NCBI RefSeq assembly: GCF_015690355.1
Contig: NZ_JADPRT010000003.1
Coordinates: forward strand, 694,794-758,793
DNA length: 64,000 bases
Origin: Streptacidiphilus fuscans
Lineage (GTDB): Bacteria; Actinomycetota; Actinomycetes; Streptomycetales; Streptomycetaceae
Reading direction: 5' to 3'
Numbering within the stretch: position 1 is the first letter of the stretch; each line of letters opens with the position of its first letter. A program made the position numbers and the translations under genes. Shown one piece after another: positions 1 through 7,757 of this stretch. The notes under the pieces were generated by a model, which was not told where the DNA came from, made no database searches, and saw only the letters and a program-made list of their open reading frames with translations.

Positions 1-1097
1 GCCGTCCGGCCGTCGACCACGACCAGCACGTCCGTGGCGGCGACCGGGACGCCGATCGGCAGGCCGCCGGGGGTCCCCAGGTCGGCGACGCCCAGCTCGT
101 GCGTGGTGGCGTAGATGCAGCTCTCCACCGGGCCGTAGGCGTTGAAGAGGCGGACCTGCGGCAGCTCCGTCAGGAACCGCTCGATGTGCGCCACCGACAG
201 CCGCTCGCCGCCGGTGTAGACGGCGTCGACGCCCTGGAAGCACTCCAGGTCCATGTCCACGAAGAGGTTGAACAGCGAGGAGGTGAGGAAGACGGTGTCC
301 ACGCCGTGGTCGGCGACCGCGTCCCGCAGCACGCCGGGGAGCAGGTAGTCGTCCTCGCTGATCACCACCGTGCCGCCGGTGGTCAGCATGCCCCAGACCT
401 CCAGGCTGAACGCGTCCCACGCGCACGGCGCGGCCTGCAGCGTGCCGCCGCCGGGACGGTAGCCGGGGAGGCCGTCGGGGCCGCCGAAGAGGCGGGTGGT
501 GGCCTGGTGCGTGGAGACGACGCCCTTGGGCGTGCCGGTGGTGCCGGAGGTGAAGAAGACGCAGGCGGCGTCGGTCGCGTCGACCTCCACCTGGCCGGGA
601 CGACCGCCGCGCTCGGCGGCCTCCGTCAGCGGCTCGACCGGCGGCTCCCAGCGGGCCATGGCCTCGCGGACGTCGGCCTCCAGGCTCGCGACGGCGGCGT
701 CGGCCACCTCGGCGGCGTCGGAGACGAACACCTTGGGCTGGAGCTGTCCCAGCAGCCCGGCCACCCGGTCGGCGGGCCAGCGGTGGTCGAACGCGGCGTA
801 GGCGGCTCCGGTGCTCAACACGCCCAGCAGCACGGCGAACTGCTGCGGCGAACGCGGCATCCGGACCGGGACGACGTCCCCGGGGCCGATCCCGAACTCG
901 GCGAGCCGGACGGCGTACGCGCCGGCCGCGGCGTCCAGGGTCCGGTAGTCGACGGCGTTGCCGCGGAAGACGACGGCGGCCGCGTCGGGACGTTCGGCGG
1001 CCTGGGCGGCCACGGCCGCGTGGATGGTCGGGAACCCGGCGCCCGGGTTCGCCTCGGCCCCGCCGGACTCCGCCGGGGCCGTCAACAGGTCGGTCAT
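1..1097 (-). CDS. Stand-alone NRPS-type adenylation domain (truncated by window edge)
   Basis: Amino-acid-activating adenylate-forming enzyme, N-terminal ~365 residues only. It would convert a carboxylic acid, probably an amino acid, to its AMP ester and load it on a carrier protein; the next gene upstream on the same strand encodes one. Visible core motifs: A3 FTSGTTGTPKGV near residues 179-190, the WDAFSLEVWG segment holding the binding-pocket Asp, GGERLS, and A5 NAYGPVES near 312. The pocket residues do not give me a confident substrate. The ATG at 1097 begins MTDLLTAPAESGG. No condensation domain precedes the A domain, so it probably acts in trans. The C-terminal lysine region lies outside the window. 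Confidence 0.88.
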   Translation of the reverse strand, partial: MTDLLTAPAESGGAEANPGAGFPTIHAAVAAQAAERPDAAAVVFRGNAVDYRTLDAAAGAYAVRLAEFGIGPGDVVPVRMPRSPQQFAVLLGVLSTGAAYAAFDHRWPADRVAGLLGQLQPKVFVSDAAEVADAAVASLEADVREAMARWEPPVEPLTEAAERGGRPGQVEVDATDAACVFFTSGTTGTPKGVVSTHQATTRLFGGPDGLPGYRPGGGTLQAAPCAWDAFSLEVWGMLTTGGTVVISEDDYLLPGVLRDAVADHGVDTVFLTSSLFNLFVDMDLECFQGVDAVYTGGERLSVAHIERFLTELPQVRLFNAYGPVESCIYATTHELGVADLGTPGGLPIGVPVAATDVLVVVDGRT

Positions 1098-1150
1098 GTC
1101 AGCATCCTTCGTCTGGGGGCGCGAGGCGGCGCGGTGTCTCTGATTAATCG

Positions 1151-1399
1151 TCAGGCGGCGGGGACGGCACCCTGGATGGCGCTGAAGATGGCGCCGAGGC
1201 GCTTGTCCGCCAGCAGCGGGCCGACCGGCATCCGGTGCCCGGTCTCCTTCTCGACGGCGGCGACCAGACGCAGCACGTGCAGGGAGTCCCAGGCCACCGG
1301 GCCGCCGTCGGCGGGCAGGCCGTCGGTCAGGTCGATGCCGTTGAGCGGCAGCTTCAGGTCGTCGCGGACGATACGGATGAAGGTGCTCTCGGTGATCAT
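1151..1399 (-). CDS. Acyl/peptidyl carrier protein
   Basis: An 82-residue carrier protein. The phosphopantetheine attachment site is the serine in AWDSLHVLRLV (around residue 38), which fits the D-S-L motif, and the length is normal for a free-standing ACP or PCP. It lies about 50 bases upstream of the adenylation gene in the same direction, so the two are probably co-transcribed and partners. It could be activated by the phosphopantetheinyl transferase encoded at 11676-12524. Whether it carries an amino acid or an acyl chain cannot be read from the sequence; the adjacent A domain favours an amino acid. Confidence 0.85.
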   Translation of the reverse strand: MITESTFIRIVRDDLKLPLNGIDLTDGLPADGGPVAWDSLHVLRLVAAVEKETGHRMPVGPLLADKRLGAIFSAIQGAVPAA

Positions 1400-1509
1400 G
1401 CGGACCTCTCCGGAGGGCGGGAGTGAACAACGGGAATGAGCAAGGGCGTGGGCGCGCGCAGAATCGGTGCAGCCCGGACCGCCACAGACTGCGGCAGCGC
1501 GCTAGAGCC

Positions 1510-1560
1510 GGACTCGCGCCGTGGACTCGCGTGGGGACTCGCGTCGGGATTCGCGTGGTG
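1510..1560. repeat. Short imperfect tandem repeat (~13 nt, four units)
   Basis: Four degenerate head-to-tail copies of a 12-13 base unit based on GGACTCGCGTGGG, between the end of the DUF6059-like gene and the carrier-protein gene. The 1400-1569 stretch holds no gene that I can see. Confidence 0.6.
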
Positions 1561-1569
1561 AAGGTGTGC

Positions 1570-1890
1570 TCAGTGCGTGGATTCGGGCCAGAGCTCGGCC
1601 AGTTCGGCCAACTGCTCGGCGAGCACCGACTCGGCGGCGGTGAGCGGCACGTCCCCGCAGAGCCGCTCCGGATGCCCGGCGGAGGGCCCGCACAGACGGC
1701 GGCGCCGCACGGGGGCGTCGTGCGGGGACCAGCGGCCGTCCCACTCCGCGCAGGGCGGGGCCAGCATGCAGAGGCCGATCGATCCGAAGACCGTGAGCGC
1801 CTTCAGGACGTGCAGCAGCGCCCCGCGTACCAGCAGCAGCGCCGTCGGCTGCTGCCGTCCTGCCCGTCTCGTCGGTCTGGTCGCTCTCAC
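1570..1890 (-). CDS. Small membrane-associated protein, DUF6059-like
   Basis: A 106-residue protein of unknown function. Its GTG start overlaps the stop of the upstream aromatase gene as GTGA (1887-1890), so the two are translationally coupled. The N-terminus is Arg-rich, followed by one hydrophobic stretch (about residues 18-45) containing LHVLKALTVFGSIGLCM. The C-terminal part has GPSAGHPERLCGDVPLT and then a Leu/Glu-rich helix. That GHPERL..DVPLT pattern resembles small proteins annotated DUF6059 that I recall near SARP regulators in streptomycete clusters; this is from memory and unverified. A longer reading in the same frame reaches 2676, but its upstream part is the shadow of the aromatase gene. 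Confidence 0.7.
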   Translation of the reverse strand: MRATRPTRRAGRQQPTALLLVRGALLHVLKALTVFGSIGLCMLAPPCAEWDGRWSPHDAPVRRRRLCGPSAGHPERLCGDVPLTAAESVLAEQLAELAELWPESTH

Positions 1891-2966
1891 GTCGGGCCTT
1901 GGACATCGGGGGCGACCAGGTCGCGCAGGCCGGCCAGCAGCAGTTCGTCCTCGACGAGGACCGCGTCGCGCACCTGCTGCCTGGCCTGGGTGAGCGTCAC
2001 ATCCGCGCCGAACTGGGCGAAGACGCCGACCGCGTCGAGCGTGACCGTGTGCCGCACCGTGATCAGCGCCTTGTCGGCGGCGATCGCCCGGACCGACCAG
2101 CGGCCGGTGTGCGCGGCGACCGAGGGCGGCGGGTCCAGCTCCTTGAACACCAGCTCGTGGGTGGCCCGTTCGGCGCCGGGGTCCGCTGCGGCTGCCTCGG
2201 CGTCCTCCGGATGGTGCGGCTCCGGGGTCTCCGGCTTGTCCAGGCGGAACGTGGTCGGGGGCAGCGCGATCTGCATCTGCCGACGCCGGGCGGTCTCGCC
2301 GTCCGGGGCGACCCGGACGAGCTGGAGCACGGTCACCCGGTGCCCGCCGCCGTTCCACAACCCGTGCGTGCCGTGCGCCTCCGCCGAGCGGACCTGCGGG
2401 AGCCGTGTCCACAGCTCCGGCCGGTCCAGCTGCGCGATCGCCTCCGGATGGTCGGGGCCGACCGGCAGCACGGTGGTGGCGCGGACCTCGAACTGCAGGT
2501 CCGCATGGCCGGACCCGGTGTGCACCGACGACCGCAGCGCGTGCAACTGGCCGACGGCGGCGGCCCCGAGCTGCTCCTGCAACTGCTCGTACTGCGCGTC
2601 GTCGCGCACCTCCGCGGTGAAGTCCTGCCGCAGCAGCACCCGGCAGCGTCCACTGCCGCGGTCCACGACGTGCCACTCACCGCAGGTGAACGCGAGCGGG
2701 TCGGCGGGCTCCACCCGCTGGAACGTGATGCTGCGGCGCTCCCAGTCCAGCCGCCGGGTGGAGGTCCAGGCATACGGCCTGCCCTCGCTCACTGACCAGA
2801 TCCGGCCGAGCTGACGGGTGCTCTCGTCCTCCAGCACCTCGGTGTGCACCACCTCGTCGAACAGCTGCGGCCAGGTGGCGAGATCGGCGAGCAGACCGAA
2901 GACGCTGGTGGCGTCCATGAGGAGGTCGACCCCGTTCGCGGTGGTGAGTCGCCTTGTGTCCGGCAT
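1887..2966 (-). CDS. Two-domain polyketide aromatase/cyclase (SRPBCC fold)
   Basis: A 359-residue protein with two START/Bet v1-like (SRPBCC) halves, the layout of type II PKS aromatase/cyclases that fold and dehydrate the first ring of a poly-beta-keto chain on the ACP. The first half opens with a ligand-pocket helix (VFGLLADLATWPQLF) and has the GRIWSVSEGRPYAWTSTRR strand region; the second starts near LVFKELDPPPS and ends in a long amphipathic helix. The ATG at 2966 (MPDTRRLTTANG) has a GGGA-type ribosome site about a dozen bases upstream, so longer readings to 3302 are rejected; they run into a repeat element. Ketosynthases are not in the window and would have to lie elsewhere. Confidence 0.85.
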   Translation of the reverse strand: MPDTRRLTTANGVDLLMDATSVFGLLADLATWPQLFDEVVHTEVLEDESTRQLGRIWSVSEGRPYAWTSTRRLDWERRSITFQRVEPADPLAFTCGEWHVVDRGSGRCRVLLRQDFTAEVRDDAQYEQLQEQLGAAAVGQLHALRSSVHTGSGHADLQFEVRATTVLPVGPDHPEAIAQLDRPELWTRLPQVRSAEAHGTHGLWNGGGHRVTVLQLVRVAPDGETARRRQMQIALPPTTFRLDKPETPEPHHPEDAEAAAADPGAERATHELVFKELDPPPSVAAHTGRWSVRAIAADKALITVRHTVTLDAVGVFAQFGADVTLTQARQQVRDAVLVEDELLLAGLRDLVAPDVQGPT

Positions 2967-3178
2967 GGTAGTAGGAGTCCCTTCGGAGGCCGGCGTTCGC
3001 TTCTCCCCGGGGCGCCGGCCGGTGACGGTGCTGAGGGTGGGTGGGGAGGGGAGAGCGACGCCTCGGCGTTCCGTCCTTTCCTCGCTCTGCTGCATACCGA
3101 TCGCGTACGTTCGAGGCAGCTCCGTCATGGTGCGTGCGCACCCTCGAACGATGCTCGACTCCCCATCGCGCGGGGGAC
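2967..3178. other. Upstream region of the aromatase gene
   Basis: No gene seen. It must hold the minus-strand promoter for the aromatase/DUF6059 pair. The hexanucleotide TCGAAC occurs near 3111 and 3144, but I see no convincing SARP heptamer array. Together with the repeat at 3179-3380 this makes a 439-base gene-free gap. Confidence 0.4.
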
Positions 3179-3380
3179 GTTGCACCACCAGGGGCGCGAG
3201 GAACTGCGCGAGAAACCACGCTGTCCGGATGGCCCTGATCGTTCGGGGCTCTACCTGTCTGGGTGGCTTGTCGCGCAGTTCCCCGCGCCCCTGATGGTGC
3301 AACTACCTGCGGCAGCGAACGCCGTGACCTCTCGCGCCCACGCGGCGGAGCCGCATATCAGCAGAGTCCCGCGCCCCTGG
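3179..3380. repeat. Mosaic palindromic intergenic element, copy 1 (arms I/I plus an extra type II arm)
   Basis: Left arm from TTGCACCACCAGGGGCGCG, core CGGATGGCCCTG at about 3227, right arm the inverted GCAGTTCCCCGCGCCCCT, ending in GGTGCAACTACC. A further right-type II arm (CGCCCACGCGGCGGAGCCGC) follows at 3331-3380 and ends 25 bases from the stop of the SARP gene. Six more copies occur in the window. Confidence 0.85.
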
Positions 3381-3405
3381 GTGGCGCTTCGCGCCACGGC
3401 ACCGC

Positions 3406-4224
3406 CTACGCGGCGAAGAGCTCCAGCAGCGGTCGCTCCCGGGTGTCCAGGGTGTCCAGCGCGGGATCCGCGGACAGCATCGCCTGGTGCAGGCGCTGAA
3501 GCCCCATGCACGGCTCGATGCCCAGCTCCTCGACGATGCGGCGACGGAGCCGCTGGTAGACCTCCAGCGCCCGCCACTGCTTCCCCGAGCGGTAGAACGC
3601 GGTCATGCACTGCGCGTGCAGCCGCTCGTTGAGCGGGTGACGTGCCGTCAGCTCGATGAGCTCGGTGAGCATTTCGGAGTGGTGCCCGAGCCGCAGCTCG
3701 GCCTCCACCCGGCACTCGAGGACGCCCAGCCGGCTCTCCTCCAGGCGGGCCAGCTCGATCTCCAGGACCGGGCCGACAGGCACGTCGACCAGGCCCGGAC
3801 CGCGCCACAGCTCCAGCGCGCGGGTGTAGAGGCGGACGGCCTCCGCGTCGTCGCCGGCCTGGAACTCGGCGTGGCCCTCGGTGGCCAGACGGTCGTACTC
3901 GTGCACGTCCACCGCGCCCGGCTGGACCTCCAGCAGGTAGCCGCGGTGGCGGGTGGAGAGGATGCCCTTGGCCGCGCCCGGGTTCAGTTCGCCCAGGGAG
4001 GCCGCCAACAGCCGCCGCAGCTGCAGGATGTAGGTCTGCAGCGTGGTGAGGGAGCTGCGCGGCATGTTGCTGCCCCAGATCTCCTCGATGAGCGTGGGGA
4101 CGGGGACGACCTGGTTGGCGTAGACCGCCAGCAGGGCCAGCACCTGGCGCGGCTTGCCCGCGCTAGGGACGATGGATCTGCCGCCGGCCTCCGCGGACAG
4201 GGGTCCCAGAATCCCGATCTCCAT
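3406..4224 (-). CDS. SARP-family transcriptional activator
   Basis: A 272-residue Streptomyces antibiotic regulatory protein. Residues 1-95 are an OmpR-like winged helix (MEIGILGPLSAEAGG, then GKPRQVLALLAVYANQVV and SSLTTLQTYILQLRRLL). The rest is the bacterial transcriptional activation domain (BTAD) with YDRLATEGHAEF and the typical TAFYRSGKQWRALEVYQRLRR segment. The length fits small SARPs without an ATPase domain. The ATG at 4224 has GGAGG at ideal spacing, so the upstream extension to 4302 is rejected. It probably activates the neighbouring polyketide/lipid genes; SARPs bind heptameric direct repeats upstream of -10 boxes. Confidence 0.92.
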   Translation of the reverse strand: MEIGILGPLSAEAGGRSIVPSAGKPRQVLALLAVYANQVVPVPTLIEEIWGSNMPRSSLTTLQTYILQLRRLLAASLGELNPGAAKGILSTRHRGYLLEVQPGAVDVHEYDRLATEGHAEFQAGDDAEAVRLYTRALELWRGPGLVDVPVGPVLEIELARLEESRLGVLECRVEAELRLGHHSEMLTELIELTARHPLNERLHAQCMTAFYRSGKQWRALEVYQRLRRRIVEELGIEPCMGLQRLHQAMLSADPALDTLDTRERPLLELFAA

Positions 4225-4366
4225 GGTTCCTCCGTGGTGAGCCGACCCGCTGTTGATGCGGGCTTGACGTCGTGTCGAGATTCCCGACGTCACGACTGTC
4301 ACATTCCGAGGATGTGCGGCGACAGTGTCAGGTACCGCAGTCGGCCGTGAGTTCCCAACGTCCGAG

Positions 4367-4396
4367 TCGTGAAATATTCACGACCGATCGTTCGGT
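4367..4396. promoter_or_regulatory. Two adjacent imperfect palindromes upstream of the SARP gene
   Basis: TCGTGAAATATTCACGA (4367-4383) has 6-bp arms, and ACCGATCGTTCGGT (4383-4396) has 5-bp arms. They lie 143-172 bases upstream of the SARP start, between it and the MMPL stop. Their AT content stands out locally. They could bind a TetR-type or gamma-butyrolactone-receptor-type repressor. A further inverted pair built on GACGTC lies around 4267-4292. Confidence 0.45.
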
Positions 4397-4473
4397 TGCG
4401 CGCAACCGCCCCCGTCGCGGACAGGTCGACGGGGGCGGCGCGGCGTGCGTAACCAGTGCTGACAGAAGGGCGC

Positions 4474-6708
4474 TCAGCCCGCGGCCACGGGCTCTCCCGC
4501 GTCCTCCGGGCTGTCCTCGTCGGCCACCGCAGGCGTGGCCGGCGAGGCCGCTGAGGCGGCCGTGGCGCCCGTGTGGCGCTCCGAGCGGCGCCAGTTGCGC
4601 TCGCCCAACAGCGTCATCACCGAGGGCAGCAGCACCCCGCGGATGACGGTCGCGTCGACCAGCACCGCGACGGCGAGGCCCACGCCGACCTCCTTCATCG
4701 AGGTCACCGACAGCGTGCCGAAGATGGCGAACACGCCCACCATGATCAGCGCGGCGCTGCTGACCACGCCCGCCGTGCTGCCGATGCCGCGGGCGACCGC
4801 GGTCTTGGTGTCCAGGCCCTGGTCGTGGCCCTCCTTGATCCGGGACACCACGAAGACGTGGTAGTCCATGCTCAGACCGAAGAGGATGACGAAGAGGAAG
4901 AGCGGCAGCCAGGACGTGATCGCGCCGACCGTCCGCGCCCCGATCAGCGAGGCCGCGAAGCCGTGCTGGAAGACCAGCGTCAGCGCGCCGTACGCCGCTC
5001 CGACCGAGAGCAGGTTGAGCAGCGCCGCCGTGATCGCGATGACGATGGAGCGGAACGAGATCAGCATCAGTGCGAAGGCCAGCGCGATGACGAAGGCAAA
5101 GACCGGCAGCGCGCTGTTCGAGAGCTGCTTGCTGAAGTCCACCGACGCGGCGGTGTCGCCCGCGACGTCGACCTCCGCGCCCGGCAGCTTGCCGAGCGTG
5201 GCCGGGATGACCTGGCCGCGCAGCACGTTGAGCGCGGCGACGCTGGGCGCGTCGGTGCCGGTGCCGTCCAGGGTGACGGTGATGACCGCGATGTCCTTGT
5301 CGGCGTGGACGGTCTCGGTGATCGGCTCGTGCAGCTTGCCGGTCGCCAGCGCGGCCTGCTTGAAGGCGGCGAAGGCCTGCGTCTGGGCGGGGTCACCGAC
5401 GGCGGAGGAGCGCACCACCACGGTGGCCGGCAGCGGGCTGCCGGGGAAGGCCTTGGCGATCAACTCGCCGGTGCGCACCACCGAGTTGCTGCTCGGCAGC
5501 TCCTGGGAGGCCGTCAACTGCGCGGTGTGCATGCCCAGCACGGGCACCGCGAGGCCCAGTAGCGCCAGCGTGGCGACCAGGGCGGAGATCAACGGCCGGG
5601 CCAGGACGGTGCGCAGCACCGGCGCCAGCAGGCGACCACCCTCGGGGGAGGGACGACGACGGCCGAGGAACGGGATGCGCAGCCGGTCCACCTTGTCGCC
5701 GAGCATCGACAGCAGCGCCGGAAGCACCGTCAGCGAGCCCAGCACCGCGACCAGCACGACCACGATGGTCGCCACGCCCATGGCCCGGAAGTCGGCGATC
5801 CCGGTGAGGAACATGCCCGCCATGGCGACCATCACGGTCAGGCCGGAGACCAGCACCGAGTGGCCGGAGGTCTCCGCCGCGATCCGCAGCGCGGTCTCCG
5901 GGTCCTTGCCCGCAGCCCGCTCCTCGCGCTCCCGGCTGAGGTAGAAGAGGCAGTAGTCCACGCCGACGGCCAGACCCACCAGCAGCATCACCGAGGAGGC
6001 GTCGGAGCTGGTCGGCACCAGCTTGGTGGTCAGCGCGACCAGCCCGAAAGCGCCGGTGAACGCGGTGACCGCGAGCACCACCGGCAGCACGGCGGCGACC
6101 AGCGCGCCGAAGACGATCAGCAGGATGCCCAGCGCCAGCGGCACCGCCGTCCACTCGGCGCCCGCGAAGTCGCTGTTGAAGGTGTCGTTGAACTCCTTCG
6201 TCGCACCAGCGGTCCCGTACTCGACGACGGTCGCCTCCGGGTGCTGCTTCTGCACCTTGGCGACCGCGTCGAGCACGGGCTGCACCCGGTCGGCGGCGGT
6301 GTCGGGGTCGCCGCTCATCACGAACTCGACCAGCGCGGAGTGGCCGTCGGCCGAGAGGGCGCCGCTGGTGTACGGGCTCTGCACCTGCGCGACGCGCCCG
6401 GTGGACTCCACGGCGGCGACGGAGGCGTCGACGATGGCGTGGAAGCGCGGGTCGGTGGCGGTGAAGCCCTGGGACTGGATGAAGACCGACTCGGCGGCGG
6501 GCTGGGCCAGCCCCGCCGCGGCCAGGGCGTGCACGGCACGCCCCGACTCACCGACGCCGTTGTCGGCGTCGGTGGTGTTCTTCGTTCCGGCCATGCTGCC
6601 GAGCGTGGTCGCGAGGACCACGAAGAGCAGCCAGCCGAAGACGGCGGTCTTGCGGTGCCGGGCGCTCCAGTCGCCTACGGCGACCGTGAGCCGGGACCTG
6701 TTGGACAT
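4474..6708 (-). CDS. MMPL-family RND-type exporter
   Basis: A 744-residue inner-membrane transporter. An N-terminal TM helix (HRKTAVFGWLLFVVLATTL) precedes an extracellular domain; a first five-helix bundle (about 180-340) contains the VGVDYCLFYLSR signature; a second extracellular domain and a second bundle (about 530-700) contain LFGLSMDYHVFVVSRIKE. Each bundle has the MMPL D-Y proton-relay pair. Relatives such as ActII-3 export antibiotics or lipids using the proton gradient. Its position between the SARP gene and the FAAL trio suggests that it exports the cluster product. The ATG at 6708 has an AGGAGG-like site. The C-terminus is Ala/Ser/Thr-rich and cytoplasmic. Confidence 0.93.
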   Translation of the reverse strand: MSNRSRLTVAVGDWSARHRKTAVFGWLLFVVLATTLGSMAGTKNTTDADNGVGESGRAVHALAAAGLAQPAAESVFIQSQGFTATDPRFHAIVDASVAAVESTGRVAQVQSPYTSGALSADGHSALVEFVMSGDPDTAADRVQPVLDAVAKVQKQHPEATVVEYGTAGATKEFNDTFNSDFAGAEWTAVPLALGILLIVFGALVAAVLPVVLAVTAFTGAFGLVALTTKLVPTSSDASSVMLLVGLAVGVDYCLFYLSREREERAAGKDPETALRIAAETSGHSVLVSGLTVMVAMAGMFLTGIADFRAMGVATIVVVLVAVLGSLTVLPALLSMLGDKVDRLRIPFLGRRRPSPEGGRLLAPVLRTVLARPLISALVATLALLGLAVPVLGMHTAQLTASQELPSSNSVVRTGELIAKAFPGSPLPATVVVRSSAVGDPAQTQAFAAFKQAALATGKLHEPITETVHADKDIAVITVTLDGTGTDAPSVAALNVLRGQVIPATLGKLPGAEVDVAGDTAASVDFSKQLSNSALPVFAFVIALAFALMLISFRSIVIAITAALLNLLSVGAAYGALTLVFQHGFAASLIGARTVGAITSWLPLFLFVILFGLSMDYHVFVVSRIKEGHDQGLDTKTAVARGIGSTAGVVSSAALIMVGVFAIFGTLSVTSMKEVGVGLAVAVLVDATVIRGVLLPSVMTLLGERNWRRSERHTGATAASAASPATPAVADEDSPEDAGEPVAAG

Positions 6709-6916
6709 GGGAGGAGCCTCCTTGGGAATGGGTCCGCAAGGGGGATCGGTCCGCCAGTGCCCTCACCGGGCACGCCCCTGCGGTCGTAGTCGGGTCGACC
6801 GGGCAGTCACCGTCGTCGCAGGGCCGCCGGCCCGGCGGTGGTCCGCTCCCGCTGGGGGAGGAACCCTGGTGGCAGCGCCCGGCCGGACCGTGTTGCGTGA
6901 TCGCGTGCGCGGGATG

Positions 6917-7369
6917 TCAGCCGGCCAGGCAGGTGACGGTTCCCTTGTGCTGCTCGCCGACCTGGTTGCCGGAGCTGTCCGGGTAGCTCCAGAACAGCTG
7001 CATGGTGCCGGAGTTGAGGTCCTGCGCCTCGGTGACGGTGAAGTTGCCGGGCTCGATCCAGCTGACGGTGTAGATGCCGTCGGCGACCTTGGCCGTCGAC
7101 ACGTTCTCGGTCAGCACGGTGCCGACCGGGATCCCGAACGGGCCACCGGAGGTGACGGTGGCGGTCAGCTGGGTTCCGGCGGCGTTGTAGGCCATCTTCT
7201 CGTTGAAGCCCACGTCGGTCGTCGCCTGGAAGGTGTGCCCGTCCAGCGTGTGGCAGCCGGTGTCGGTCACCCGGGTGGTCGCGGCAGAGGCCGTGGTGAC
7301 GGCTGCGGTCGTGGTGGCCGCGGCGAGCACGGTGGCCGCCGCCGCGAGCAGGACGGGTCTGGTTCTCAT
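6917..7369 (-). CDS. Secreted MoaF-like (lipocalin-fold) small protein
   Basis: A 150-residue exported protein. The signal peptide spans residues 1-29 (RPVLLAAAATVLAAATTT, cleavage after ASA). The mature part has two cysteines (residue ~39 and near the C-terminal TCLAG) that may form a disulfide, and an all-beta pattern with GIYTVSWIEPGNFTVTEAQD. That segment resembles MoaF-like beta-barrel proteins, but only loosely. It lies upstream of the MMPL gene on the same strand with 208 bases between. A ligand-binding or product-handling role is inference. Confidence 0.6.
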   Translation of the reverse strand: MRTRPVLLAAAATVLAAATTTAAVTTASAATTRVTDTGCHTLDGHTFQATTDVGFNEKMAYNAAGTQLTATVTSGGPFGIPVGTVLTENVSTAKVADGIYTVSWIEPGNFTVTEAQDLNSGTMQLFWSYPDSSGNQVGEQHKGTVTCLAG

Positions 7370-7757
7370 CGGGCGTCTCCTGACTTGTCGGGCATGGTTG
7401 ATGTCTACGGTGCATCCAGGCGCTCGAACGCTCCTTGAGCCCGGCTCGGCGGCGTGCGAACGGATTTCCGGCAGGTCGCGCCGGGTTTCGCAGTTGGCTG
7501 CGGACAGGTTGCGCGCGGGTGACCGGACGGGGTCGCCGTGGGTTCGTGGCGCGGGGTTCCTGCTCGGGCCTCGTGCCGGTTCTTGCTTCGGATGTGCGGC
7601 CCTTTACCGCCGTTGTCGCCGCATTGCCGACGATTGCGCGGTCCACGGCTCGACGAGCGCGCGTCCAGCCGCAATCACGGCCGCGTTCGAGGCCCTTCCG
7701 AGGCGGGGCGCGCAGACTTCACAGAATCATTCGCACGGCCTGCAATGGGGGTAGGGC
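7370..7757. promoter_or_regulatory. Divergent intergenic region between the exported protein and FAAL genes
   Basis: A gene-free stretch of 388 bases that must carry two divergent promoters. I see no clear operator palindrome or SARP heptamer series. A GTGCG/CGCAC-rich segment near 7500-7560 is the only notable composition. Confidence 0.4.

Noticed and set aside
99..1439. Long plus-strand reading frame opposite the adenylation domain
   Set aside because: Its composition is that of an antisense shadow; the minus strand has the A3-A5 motifs and correct start.
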